Source: Ruminococcus sp.
GTDB taxonomy: Bacteria; Bacillota; Clostridia; Oscillospirales; Acutalibacteraceae
DNA length: 64,000 nucleotides
Assembly (NCBI GenBank): GCA_017403985.1
Contig: JAFRDE010000020.1
Coordinates: forward strand, 124,001 to 188,000
Direction of reading: 5' to 3'
Position numbers and translations under genes: made by a program. This document shows positions 57,034 to 64,000 of the stretch, in pieces. Below the pieces are notes generated by a model. It was given only the letters and a program-made list of their open reading frames with translations. It was not told the origin of the DNA and did not search any database. Numbering within the stretch: the first letter of the stretch is position 1; each line of letters begins with the position of its first letter.

Positions 57034-57178
57034 TAGCAAGTTTTTGCTAAAAATCTATTGACAAACGAGCATTTATTTGCTAATATATGAATCAAATTAG
57101 GCAATTAATTGCTTAATACTGTTATGATACTATCATAGTTCTGCTGAAAAGTCAATCGATTTTTAGCAGTTTATTGCC
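57034..57178. promoter_or_regulatory. Divergent promoters with repeated palindromic operators
   Basis: Plus-strand promoter: TTGACA (57058-57063), 17 bases, TAATAT (57081-57086). Minus-strand promoter: TTGACT, 17 bases, TAGTAT at about 57126-57155. Operators: TTAGCAAGTTTTTGCTAA (57035-57052), AGCATTTATTTGCTAAT (57069-57085), TTAGGCAATTAATTGCTTAA (57097-57116) and TAGCAGTTTATTGCC (57160-57175). They cover both promoters. Confidence 0.75.
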
Positions 57179-57221
57179 TCGGTTCGTTATTCAGAAGGCA
57201 ATATAAATCATAACAATTGAA

Positions 57222-57650
57222 TAACATCGTATCTTCTACCTTCCCTGCGGTGCGTGTAACATGGAAACCACGCAAGCCGACGGAGCCATTGAGTATGGCG
57301 AGTGCTCATAAGACTCTGATACCGGGTGCAATCTCCGGTATGGGCGATGACAGCTGCAGGGCGATAATGATACTTCTATCCAGCCACAGTCCGAGCGTGA
57401 TAAAACCATCGTATTTTCGGGTGCCCAATAACGCCCCTGCGTTATTGGGAAAGGAGGAGTCACCACACGAGTAAGAGGATAACAATCCCTTGTTGTCCTC
57501 GGCGAGTACGGCGCACGACGACGAGGGGATAGCCGGTGGGAACCGGTAGCGGTACTCTAATGCAGAGTATCACTAATGCGGTCAAAGGCATGACCGGAAG
57601 ATACGTTTTCCCGTTTGATCCACAGCAATGCGGGTCAGATTCTCAAAATC
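57222..57650 (+). ncRNA. Large structured RNA inside the element (copy 1)
   Basis: Starts near CGTATCTTCTACC and has a matching closing strand GGAAGATACG (about 57595-57606). Hairpins: GCGTG/CACGC at about 57252-57276, GCCAT/ATGGC at about 57287-57300, ATACCGG/CCGGTAT at about 57319-57342 and GGTCA/TGACC before the closing strand. A paralogue lies at 63686-63985. A terminal hairpin (TGATCC/GGGTCA here, CGATTC/GAATCG there) keeps pairing while changing bases. About 130 bases in the middle are specific to this copy. No convincing frame. Class not identified. Confidence 0.75.
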
Positions 57651-57955
57651 CCCTGCAATAACTATACCCATTTTCAGTTGTATCAATTGATGGTTCATGC
57701 GCTGGTTGTTGCTTTTGACGAATGCGGTGTAAATTCGATTTTGAAGCAGGAGAAAAGAGGGTGGCTTGCATTTTGCCACCCTCTCCCTCACTTCGGACGG
57801 CAGAGCCGACCGTTAAGCCATTTTTGAGAGGTTTTTGATCTCCTCTTTTAGGTGGCTTGCTTGAAAGTTCTTTGAAATGAATTCGGCTATATAAACCGAT
57901 TTTGCCGATACTTCAAGTAAAAAAACTGTGGATAACAAAAAAGGGAGGTGAAATT
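57651..57955 (+). other. Intergenic stretch without confident gene
   Basis: One hairpin GAGGGTGGC/GCCACCCTC at about 57758-57785 could be a terminator of the upstream RNA. Short frames on both strands have no binding site or family match. Nothing else is supported. Confidence 0.5.
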
Positions 57956-58006
57956 ATGCCCAAAGCAAAGAAGAAAAGTGTACGGTATTCTCTGAATGAG
58001 GAATAA
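57956..58006 (+). CDS. Leader peptide of 16 residues (MPKAKKK...)
   Basis: A tiny frame MPKAKKKSVRYSLNEE preceded by AGGGAGGTGAAATT, an excellent binding site. The next gene starts six bases after its stop, with GAGGAATAACCGAA overlapping the end of this frame. It is either a very small basic protein or a coupling leader. Confidence 0.5.
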   Translation: MPKAKKKSVRYSLNEE

Positions 58007-58011
58007 CCGAA

Positions 58012-58359
58012 ATGATTCAGAACAACTACCGAAAAGCACACTGCCGTTACCCGGCTCACTATGTTGAGAAAGCGGTAGACTTTTATACAGGTTATATCAA
58101 CTCTGATCGTGACAGTTATTATCTGCCGAAAGCGTTGCTTTCCAACCTGAAAGCCATCGTTGACGTCGCTATGTCACAGCAGAATCGCATGCTGTTTAAG
58201 CAGGCGGTGGAGATCGCTATGATCGAAAATATCCTCACGGTTATCGGCGATTTGGATCACGGTGACGTCGATCGTTTGCGCGGTGATTGCGTTGAAATCG
58301 TCAAGCGAACAAACGGCAATTTCAAGTTCGAAAATGCGATTAATTGGCAGAGACGTTAA
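58012..58359 (+). CDS. Hypothetical protein of the recombinase module, 115 residues
   Basis: Not recognised. A soluble protein beginning MIQNNYRKAHCRYPAHYVEK with a helical middle (ALLSNLKAIVDVAMSQQNRMLF) and a charged C terminus. Genes of this kind often accompany large serine recombinases in clostridial elements. It may be a recombination directionality factor or another accessory protein. Binding site GAGGAATAACCGAA lies in the leader frame. Confidence 0.65.
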   Translation: MIQNNYRKAHCRYPAHYVEKAVDFYTGYINSDRDSYYLPKALLSNLKAIVDVAMSQQNRMLFKQAVEIAMIENILTVIGDLDHGDVDRLRGDCVEIVKRTNGNFKFENAINWQRR

Positions 58360-58435
58360 AGAGACGTTAACTGAATAATCAGGAAAAATCTACCAAAACT
58401 ATTGATAGTTTTCATTTAAAAAGGAGGAAGATAAC

Positions 58436-58498
58436 GTGAAAACTTTCCATGTTTTTTACAAAGATTACACGATAGATTTGAGGTGGTTCCGACACTGA
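58436..58498 (+). CDS. Possible 20-residue peptide
   Basis: GTG start preceded by AAAAGGAGGAAGATAAC. The frame reads KTFHVFYKDYTIDLRWFRH after the start. Good binding site but very short; no relatives known to me. Confidence 0.3.
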   Translation: MKTFHVFYKDYTIDLRWFRH

Positions 58499-58563
58499 GC
58501 GCAGCAGATTTTCGGTAAAGCGATGACGCTTTATGTTGAGTTTATTATCGGGAGGCGAGCCGT

Positions 58564-58899
58564 ATGCAAATCGACGTCCATGATGATAAGAAGCTGGTAT
58601 GCATTTGGCTCAGCCATAAAGAGTCGGATCAAATGGATAAAACAGAGGAACATCTGAAGACTCTGTACGAAAAATATAAAAAGATGAAGTTCCATGTCGC
58701 TGTGTTTCAATCAGGGCATGAGGATGTATTTGAGCTGACAAGCGAGCTGTTAAAATACAACCGAAGGCTCTTTGCAGAGCGGGAAGTTCAGGCAGAGAAA
58801 GAACGGATAAAGGCTAAACAGCAAGCCGAAACGTCTGAAGATGAATCGCTCGATGAAGAATACTATGAAGAAACTAACGCACCGATCATGGTGATGTAA
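58564..58899 (+). CDS. Hypothetical protein of the recombinase module, 111 residues
   Basis: Begins MQIDVHDDKKLVCIWLSHKE, has VAVFQSGHEDVFELTSELLKY and an acidic, helical tail (AEKERIKAKQQAETSEDESLDEEYYEE cut by charge). Not assigned to a named family, but similar short proteins precede serine recombinases in gut Clostridia. Binding site GGGAGGCGAGCCGT. It lies just upstream of the recombinase and could modulate it. Confidence 0.7.
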   Translation: MQIDVHDDKKLVCIWLSHKESDQMDKTEEHLKTLYEKYKKMKFHVAVFQSGHEDVFELTSELLKYNRRLFAEREVQAEKERIKAKQQAETSEDESLDEEYYEETNAPIMVM

Positions 58900-58956
58900 A
58901 CATGAATGGGGGCGCCGATTTCCGTCGGCGTCCCCTAACTTAGTTAGAAATATCTC

Positions 58957-58985
58957 TTGCTTTATGCAGATGAATATGATACAAT
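58957..58985 (+). promoter_or_regulatory. Sigma A-type promoter of the recombinase
   Basis: TTGCTT (58957-58962), 17-base spacer, TACAAT (58980-58985), 37 bases before the TTG start. A vegetative promoter; no good sigma E or sigma K box was found. Confidence 0.6.
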
Positions 58986-59021
58986 ATTATCTACAATATA
59001 AGAAAAAGAAGGTGGAAAATA

Positions 59022-61190
59022 TTGACAGAAACATATGATATCGCAGGCTACTGTCGTATCTCTGTCGACGACGAACAAGATCGTGACAACACCTCGATCG
59101 AGAACCAGAAGCGCATGATCGAGGAATTTGTCAAAGAGAAATTCCCCGGCAGCTCGCTGACTTTCTACGAAGATCGTGACCGCTCCGGCTATACCTTTGA
59201 ACAGCGTGAGAGCTATCAGAAGATGCGCAAAAAGCTCCTTGATCATCAGCTCGATATCCTAATCGTCAAAGACTTTTCCCGATTCTCACGCCGCAACAGT
59301 CGTGGATTAGTGGAGTTGGAGGACCTGCGTGACTTCGGCGTCCGCATCATTTCCATCGGCGACGGGATCGACTTTCCGAACGACGATGACTGGTTGAAAA
59401 TACAGTTCCACTTCCTTCTCAACGAGATGCCCGTTACCGACGCTTCCAAAAAGGTTCGCGCCGTCGTGAAGCATCGTCAGCAAGACGGCAAATGGATCTG
59501 CGCCGCGCCATACGGCTACATCATCAACGCGCGGCAGGAGTTTGAAGTCGTCCCCACCGAAGCGGATATCGTCCGCACCATCTTTAAGCTGTATCAGGAC
59601 GGCTGGGGCTACAAGAAGATCGCTAACCACCTGACCGACGAAGGCATCCCCACGCCACGAATGTCGGAGCGACAGCGTAAAGAAGCCGAAGGTAAAGAAT
59701 ACAAGCGCGAAATCAAATCCGCATGGGCGATCGCAACGGTAGAAGGAATTCTGAAAAATGACTTTTACATCGGCACGATGCGCGCGAGCAAATACACGCG
59801 CAAGAAGATCAACGGCAAAGATGTCAAGCGTGACGAGAGCGAGCATATCGTCATCGAAAATCATCACCAGGCAATCATCACCTACCGCGAATTCGCAACG
59901 GTCAAGGCGCTCCTTGAAAGCCGTTCGAAAAGCAACTACCGAGGTCAGAAGAAGTACGATAATGTTTACTCGGGTTTCCTCGAATGCGGCGATTGCGGTT
60001 CGCCGATGTTCGCCATGAGCCGTCCCGATCTCAAGGATGCCTACCGCTGCGGCACCTACCATCGCCGCGGGGCAAAGGCTTGCTCCAGTCACCACATCCG
60101 AGTAGAAACGCTGGACGTCATGCTCAAGGAATACATTCAGAAAGTTCTGGATAATTCACGCGAAGCGCTGGACAGACTGAATGCCGAACTCGAGAACGAG
60201 GATAAAGATATTGCAGAAACCGACAGAAGCGCGGAGAACCTCGAAGAAATCCTCGTCGAACTGCAGGAAGAACTGAAAGCGACAAAACGTCAGCGTATCC
60301 GCGATATCGTCAAACACCCGGATCAAGAGGAACTGTTAGAGGAAACCTACGACGAAATCGAGGACGACCTGGCAAAGCGAATCTCAGGTCTGCAAAAGCA
60401 GATTGATCTGACAACCGACAAACGAAATACGATCATCCGCGTCAACCGCGCGGCAAAAACAGCGCTCGAGGTGTTCGACGATATCCTGCATAAGGAGAAA
60501 CTCGACCGCAACGACCTGCAGCTCGTGATCGCCCGTATCTTCGTCTATGAGGATCGCGTGGTGATCAAGCTGAAAACAGATATCGCCGCGCTCCTTTGTA
60601 TCGACGATCTTGACGAAGAAACGGAGACCGCCGCAAATTTTAAGCAAGGCATCATAAATAACTTATCAACCGTCATCGTCGAAAAGCATTATCCTTATGC
60701 CAAAGACAAGGTTTATGATGTCAATGTTATCAGTGACGGTGACCCGCTGGAGATATACACCGCTACCGACGGAGAGGTCATCTTCAAGAAGTATTCTCCC
60801 GTAGGCGAGCTGTCGGAATTCGCCGGTCAGTACGCCGATGTGCTGGCGCGCGTCAGCGCGATGCCGACGCTCGTTTGCGATCGCGACCATGTGATCGCTG
60901 CGGCAGGCGTCAGCAGGCGCGAATACCTCGAGCGGCGCGTTACCCCCGCGCTCGAAAACTATATGGAAAACCGCCGCAGCTACAGCGCCCACGTCAATTC
61001 GATCGACGAGGTTCAGCCCGTAGAGGGCGTCGATCACGCCGCAGCGATCATCTACCCCATCATCACCGCGGGCGACGTCACCGGAGCCGTCGTGATGTTG
61101 AAAGGCGACCGTGTACAGATCCCGACCGACGCCGAGATCAAGCTCGCCCAAACCGCCGCCGCGTTTCTCGGCAAGCAGATGGAAGAGTAA
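59022..61190 (+). CDS. Large serine recombinase, fused in frame to the SpoVT C-terminal part
   Basis: A 722-residue frame. Residues 1-150 are the resolvase catalytic domain with Ser14 (GYCRISVDDEQD) and SRFSRRNSRG. Residues 160-300 are the recombinase domain. A zinc ribbon starts at CGDCGSP (322) with CGTYH and ACSSH. A coiled coil spans about 385-465. At residue 575 the frame crosses the right attachment core and continues as SpoVT (LEIYTATDGEV...). In the excised circle it would instead end DGDP-SLTTLKNWQIFC...MGWD. Start is TTG after AAGGTGGAAAATA. It is the integrase of the element. Confidence 0.92.
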   Translation: MTETYDIAGYCRISVDDEQDRDNTSIENQKRMIEEFVKEKFPGSSLTFYEDRDRSGYTFEQRESYQKMRKKLLDHQLDILIVKDFSRFSRRNSRGLVELEDLRDFGVRIISIGDGIDFPNDDDWLKIQFHFLLNEMPVTDASKKVRAVVKHRQQDGKWICAAPYGYIINARQEFEVVPTEADIVRTIFKLYQDGWGYKKIANHLTDEGIPTPRMSERQRKEAEGKEYKREIKSAWAIATVEGILKNDFYIGTMRASKYTRKKINGKDVKRDESEHIVIENHHQAIITYREFATVKALLESRSKSNYRGQKKYDNVYSGFLECGDCGSPMFAMSRPDLKDAYRCGTYHRRGAKACSSHHIRVETLDVMLKEYIQKVLDNSREALDRLNAELENEDKDIAETDRSAENLEEILVELQEELKATKRQRIRDIVKHPDQEELLEETYDEIEDDLAKRISGLQKQIDLTTDKRNTIIRVNRAAKTALEVFDDILHKEKLDRNDLQLVIARIFVYEDRVVIKLKTDIAALLCIDDLDEETETAANFKQGIINNLSTVIVEKHYPYAKDKVYDVNVISDGDPLEIYTATDGEVIFKKYSPVGELSEFAGQYADVLARVSAMPTLVCDRDHVIAAAGVSRREYLERRVTPALENYMENRRSYSAHVNSIDEVQPVEGVDHAAAIIYPIITAGDVTGAVVMLKGDRVQIPTDAEIKLAQTAAAFLGKQMEE
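60741..60746. repeat. Right attachment core (attR) of the spoVT element
   Basis: GACCCG, identical to 44568-44573; two further bases (GG) match upstream with one mismatch between. The reading frame of both spoVT parts is set identically (GAC CCG) at the two sites. Confidence 0.85.
60747..61190 (+). pseudogene. spoVT: 3' part of interrupted spoVT (codons 34-180)
   Basis: The encoded 147 residues LEIYTATDGEVIFKKYSPVG... through SEFAGQYADVL, LVCDRDHVIAAAGVSRREY and IPTDAEIKLAQTAAAFLG are the rest of SpoVT, including its C-terminal GAF domain. It has no start codon of its own in place; it is translated only as the tail of the recombinase, or as full SpoVT after excision. The terminator follows. 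Confidence 0.92.
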
Positions 61191-61194
61191 TGTT

Positions 61195-61338
61195 ACACCC
61201 CTCTTTTATAGTATCATTAAGTTAAGTCGTTTCTCGCTGTCGCTCGATCAATTGATGCAATTCCTCAGTCGCCAACGGGCGACAGCTCCTTTTCCCAAAA
61301 GGAGCCTTAACTTAATGATACGCAAAGAGGGGTGACTT
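61195..61338 (+). terminator. spoVT terminator with a repeat inserted in its loop
   Basis: Outer stem CACCCCTCTTT...GTATCATTAAGTTAAG (61196-61226) pairs with CTTAACTTAATGATACG...AAAGAGGGGTG (61306-61334), followed by ACTTTTT. The loop (61227-61305) is a GGCTCCCTT-family element in reverse, with GGAGCTGTCGCC/GGCGAC on its minus strand. Confidence 0.8.
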
Positions 61339-61393
61339 TTTGTCGTTTTTATGCTATGATTGTCGTATCGACTACATATGACAGGAGAAAACC

Positions 61394-62227
61394 ATGATCT
61401 ACATCGGCTGTCACCTGAGCGTGACGAACGGCTATGAGGCGATGGGCAAAACCATGCTCGGCTTCGGCGGCAACACCTTCGCCTATTTCACCCGCAATCC
61501 GCGCGGCGGGAGATCCAAGGATATCATCCCTGAGGACGCCGCGGCGCTCAACGCCCTGCTCAAAGGGCATCGCTTCGGGACATTGGTTGCCCACGGCAGC
61601 TACACGATGAATCTCTGTGCCGCGATTGAGACCACCCGCCTCAACGGGCTGGATATGCTGCAAAAGGACCTTCAGCGGATGGAATATTTTCCGCGTCAGT
61701 TCTATAACTTTCACCCCGGCGCGCACACGGGACAAGGCGCTGAAAAAGGGATCGAGCTGATCGCCGACGCGCTGAACGGCACGCTGTTCCCCGAAATGCA
61801 GACGACCGTCCTTCTCGAGACGATGGCGGGCAAAGGCACCGAGGTCGGCAGGAGCTTCGAGGAGCTCAGAGCGATCATCGAACGTGTTGAACTCAGCGAC
61901 AAGGTCGGCATCTGCTTCGATACCTGTCATGTGTGGGACGCGGGCTATGATATCGTCGGCAACCTCGACGGCGTGCTGACGCAATTCGATAAGGTCATCG
62001 GGCTCGATCGCCTGTGCGCTGTTCATTTCAACGACAGTAAAAATCCCTGCGGCTCACACAAGGACCGCCACGAAAAGCTCGGTCAGGGATATATCGGCAT
62101 AGAGGCGATGAGAAAAATCGCCCTCCACCCGGCTCTGCGAGGTAAGCCGTTCATCCTCGAAACGCCAAACGACGATCAGGGATACATCGACGAAATTCGG
62201 ACCGTCAAAAGCTGGATGGAAAACTGA
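61394..62227 (+). CDS. nfo: Endonuclease IV
   Basis: A 277-residue AP endonuclease of the TIM-barrel type, repairing abasic sites. Metal ligands and signatures: YIGCHLSVTNGY, FHPGAHTGQG, LLETMAGKGTEVG, ICFDTCHVWDAGYD, HFNDSKNPCGSHKDRHEKLG and ILETPN. Start follows ACAGGAGAAAACC. With exoA it gives the organism both AP endonuclease families. Confidence 0.96.
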   Translation: MIYIGCHLSVTNGYEAMGKTMLGFGGNTFAYFTRNPRGGRSKDIIPEDAAALNALLKGHRFGTLVAHGSYTMNLCAAIETTRLNGLDMLQKDLQRMEYFPRQFYNFHPGAHTGQGAEKGIELIADALNGTLFPEMQTTVLLETMAGKGTEVGRSFEELRAIIERVELSDKVGICFDTCHVWDAGYDIVGNLDGVLTQFDKVIGLDRLCAVHFNDSKNPCGSHKDRHEKLGQGYIGIEAMRKIALHPALRGKPFILETPNDDQGYIDEIRTVKSWMEN

Positions 62228-62242
62228 AATATTTTATACACA

Positions 62243-62292
62243 TAAAAAAAGCGACTGTGCATTTAATTGCGACAGCCGCTTTTTTTTGTTTA
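62243..62292. terminator. Terminator between nfo and the spoVAD remnant
   Basis: AAAAAAAGCGACTGTGC / GCGACAGCCGCTTTTTTTT hairpin with ATTTAATT loop; symmetric A and T runs suit both strands. Confidence 0.85.
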
Positions 62293-62690
62293 TTCAACTC
62301 GCAGATTGATCAGATGCGCGATAGACAGGATGCTTTGCTTCTGCATAACGGTAGTCGGACTGAGCAGCGCGCCCGTCGGGACAAAGAGAATGTTGTGAAA
62401 CACCCCCTCGCGCATCTTGTCAAGAATAAATCCGCACAGTACCGACGCGCAGCAGCCGCACCCCGAGCCTCCCGCGTGGACGTCCTGACTCTCGTCAAAA
62501 ATCATCACGCCGCAGTCGCTGTGACGCTCGCCGAGATTAATGCCTTTCTCCTCCAACAGATCCCGCAGGAGCCGTGATCCGACCCTACCCAAGTCTCCGG
62601 TAAATATCATGTCATAGTCATCCACCACAGTCCGGGACGCATCCAGATATAGACTTATGGTGTCCGCTGCAGCAGGTGCTGGTGGTATAC
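62290..62690 (-). pseudogene. spoVAD: 5'-truncated spoVAD remnant
   Basis: The minus strand encodes about 130 residues of the SpoVAD C terminus: APAAADTISLYLDASRTVVD, IFTGDLGRVGSRLLRDLL, HSDCGVMIFDESQDVHAGGS, GCGCCASVLCGFILDKM and TGALLSPTTVMQKQSILSIAHL. SpoVAD (about 338 residues) binds dipicolinic acid for uptake into spores. The first some 200 residues are missing; homology stops near 62690 and is replaced by repeat DNA. No binding site or start fits. An intact copy elsewhere cannot be excluded. Confidence 0.88.
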
Positions 62691-62789
62691 TGGGAACAAA
62701 TATACAGGGAAAGGAGGTGATAGAAGCTACCATTTCATAGAGAGCTGACGCACAATGACTGAAGGTTGCCAAATCTCCCTTTCTGTCAA

Positions 62790-62935
62790 CTGTCATTGCG
62801 AAGCCCCAATGGGGCTGTGGCAATCCCACAAACAGGAGCAGCCGTTTTCCAAGGCTCCCTTTGGTAAAGGGAGCTGTCAGCGCAAGCTGACTGAGGGATT
62901 GCATTAATTGACCGAGCGCAGCGAGAAACAATAAT
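62790..62935. repeat. Adjacent TGTCATTGCGA and GGCTCCCTT elements
   Basis: TGTCATTGCGAAGCCCC with GTGGCAATCCCACAAACAGG at 62790-62843, then GGCTCCCTTTGGTAAAGGGAG, TGTCAGCGCAAGCTGACTGA and GACCGAGCGCAGCGAGAAAC at 62850-62935. They lie beside the truncated end of spoVAD. Confidence 0.85.
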
Positions 62936-62989
62936 CTGTAAACAGTATACCGTCTTGAATCCAATCTAAAACACGAAAGGAAATGCCCC

Positions 62990-63262
62990 ATGTCAAAAGT
63001 CAAAATCACCATCAACGCCAACACCCTCTTCCCTATCTCCGATCTCAAAAAGCATCTGAAGGAAGTCTTCACCGCCGCCGAAAAGCTCGGTTCCGCCATC
63101 ATTACCAAAAAGAACCGTCCCGCCTATGCTCTCATCCGGCTCGACGATAATGAACGCAAAGATTACGTCAGCAGCGAAGCGCTTGCCGAACAGATCGCCC
63201 GCGTCCGTTCCGATGCCAAAGGCAAACTCACCACCGAGCTGAATTGGTGGGAAACACCGTAA
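62990..63262 (+). CDS. Phd/YefM-like antitoxin family protein
   Basis: A 90-residue protein with a Phd-like N-terminal domain: ISDLKKHLKEVFTAAEKLGS, then AIITKKNRPAYALIRLDDNE. The C-terminal tail (SDAKGKLTTELNWWETP) would be the toxin-contacting region. No toxin gene adjoins it. It may regulate other genes or be an orphan. Binding site AAAGGAAATGCCCC. Confidence 0.7.
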   Translation: MSKVKITINANTLFPISDLKKHLKEVFTAAEKLGSAIITKKNRPAYALIRLDDNERKDYVSSEALAEQIARVRSDAKGKLTTELNWWETP

Positions 63263-63424
63263 AACCATCATATTACATATCGGAAACAGCGGAGCGCGAT
63301 AAAAACCTTTCTCCGCTATTTCCGATGTTCCGGCGTCATTATTTACGTCGCCATACAAAGAATAATCCCCTGACACGAAAGAGAAGGCACGCATAAAAAT
63401 TAGAACAAAATTTCCAAATAGCTA

Positions 63425-63453
63425 TTGACAAACCTTTTTCGTTGTGATACAAT
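63425..63453 (+). promoter_or_regulatory. Strong promoter for a structured RNA
   Basis: TTGACA (63425-63430), 17-base spacer, TACAAT (63448-63453). No start codon with a binding site follows. Confidence 0.85.
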
Positions 63454-63459
63454 ACGTTT

Positions 63460-63645
63460 CACAATTGAATCATCAATAGCCTGACCTCATCCAGAGATCA
63501 GGCATCATCTAACGGAATATCCCGATTAGATTTACCGCATTGCGGAAATACATATTTTGGCACGGAGAACATCTCCGCCGCTCTCGGCGATAGAGCAAGC
63601 GCTCTATGGCTTTGTATTTCTGCCGTGCGGATTTTTGTTTTTGCA
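63460..63645 (+). ncRNA. Small structured RNA with chained hairpins and possible pseudoknot
   Basis: Directly downstream of a near-consensus promoter. Hairpins GCCTGA/TCAGGC, CCGC/GCGG and GATAGAGC/GCTCTAT are visible. GAAATAC pairs with GTATTTC, while GGCACGG inside that loop can pair with CCGTGC beyond it, a pseudoknot, followed by GGATTTTTGTTTTT as a terminator-like run. Class not identified. Confidence 0.55.
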
Positions 63646-63685
63646 GAGTTTTACGTGTTTACATATGTACCTTGACAACAAAACA

Positions 63686-64000
63686 GTAACGTATCTTCTA
63701 CCTTCCCTGCGGTGCGTGTAACATGGGAACCACGCGAGCTGACGGAGCCATTGAGTATGGCGAGTGCTCATAACAACTCTGATACCGGGGCGCAATCTCC
63801 GGTATGGGCGATGACAGCCGTAGGGCGATAATGATACTTCCGTCCAGTCACAGTCCGAGCAGTAACCATTCTGTCGCAGGCAATGAGGGCGGCCGGCAGG
63901 AACCGGTGGTGAGATTCCAATGCGGTCAAAGGCATGACCGGAAGATACGTTTTCCCGATCGATTCACAAAGAATCGGACGGGAGTTTCAACATCCCTCCC
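63686..64000 (+). ncRNA. Large structured RNA (copy 2), paralogue of the element RNA; runs to the window end
   Basis: Shares with 57222-57650 the start CGTATCTTCTACCTTCCCTG, the three hairpins (GCGTG/CACGC, GCCAT/ATGGC, ATACCGG/CCGGTAT), GATGACAGC and the 3' block AAAGGCATGACCGGAAGATA. The variable middle is short here. The terminal hairpin is CGATTC/GAATCG. It lies outside the spoVT element, 2.9 kb beyond its right end. The 3' limit may lie beyond the window. Confidence 0.75.

Noticed and set aside
57217..57474. 85-residue plus-strand frame and a minus-strand frame in the structured-RNA region
   Set aside because: The two RNA paralogues differ by length changes that break these frames, and base changes follow pairing rather than codon positions.
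57582..57791. 69-residue minus-strand frame ending the RNA region; the two RNA copies share GKRIF in this frame
   Set aside because: The shared stretch is explained by RNA homology and the rest has no binding site or family match; kept only as a weak alternative.
62700..63108. N-terminal extension of the spoVAD remnant as a real protein
   Set aside because: This part is encoded by two intergenic repeat elements and has no spore-protein motif or ribosome binding site.

Overview
The window comes from a Gram-positive, low-to-mid GC spore-former lineage of the class Clostridia. It most resembles gut Oscillospiraceae/Ruminococcus-type commensals. Evidence: AGGAGG-type ribosome binding sites, a spoIIAA-spoIIAB-sigF operon, spmAB, parts of spoVT and spoVAD, a type 3 ProS, a class II Firmicutes-type GalT, an ECF transporter and a leucine-rich-repeat surface protein. 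Placement below class is inference. No rRNA, tRNA or CRISPR array was seen.

Layout. 1-6500: spoIIA operon, metA (acetyl-CoA type by residue), proS, spmA/spmB, an AbrB-like regulator with a zinc-ribbon tail, and dCMP deaminase. 6530-13104: a cobalamin riboswitch controls two surface proteins built from transcobalamin/intrinsic-factor-like domains, followed by EcfT, a fused double ATPase EcfAA and an S component. This reads as a complete B12 capture-and-import operon. 13166-24283: an HTH-like protein, a vWA protein, an M16C peptidase, purC, then proB-proA-proC with a patatin and a phosphoribosyltransferase. 24532-27452: a large secreted surface protein and a 47-residue peptide gene. 27541-43744: housekeeping genes (exoA, murF, ddl, a MIF-like tautomerase, a CDF transporter, fba, galT-galK, an MTAN-like nucleosidase, fumC, malic enzyme, a methyltransferase, an antiporter).

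44475-61190 holds the main discovery. A spoVT gene is cut in two by a 16.2-kb element. Codons 1-33 lie at 44475-44573 and codons 34-180 at 60747-61190. The break falls in GACCCG, which is present at both ends. The element encodes a large serine recombinase whose frame runs across its right end into the spoVT 3' part. Its cargo is a defence/toxin set: HipBA, a Fic protein, a type I restriction-modification system (HsdM, HsdS, HsdR), two tandem TIR-like proteins, a signal peptidase inserted between hsdM and hsdS, an XRE regulator with palindromic operators, and a large structured RNA. Precise excision would restore a 180-codon spoVT, the logic of the skin element in sigK, but here in a gene whose B. 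subtilis counterpart is forespore-expressed.

61394-64000: endonuclease IV, a 5'-truncated spoVAD remnant, a Phd/YefM-like antitoxin, and two structured RNAs, one a paralogue of the RNA inside the element.

The intergenic spaces are crowded with at least three families of small repeats: heptamer-array hairpin elements, TGTCATTGCGA elements, and GGCTCCCTT elements. They sit in each other, in a terminator, and in one case in frame within murF.
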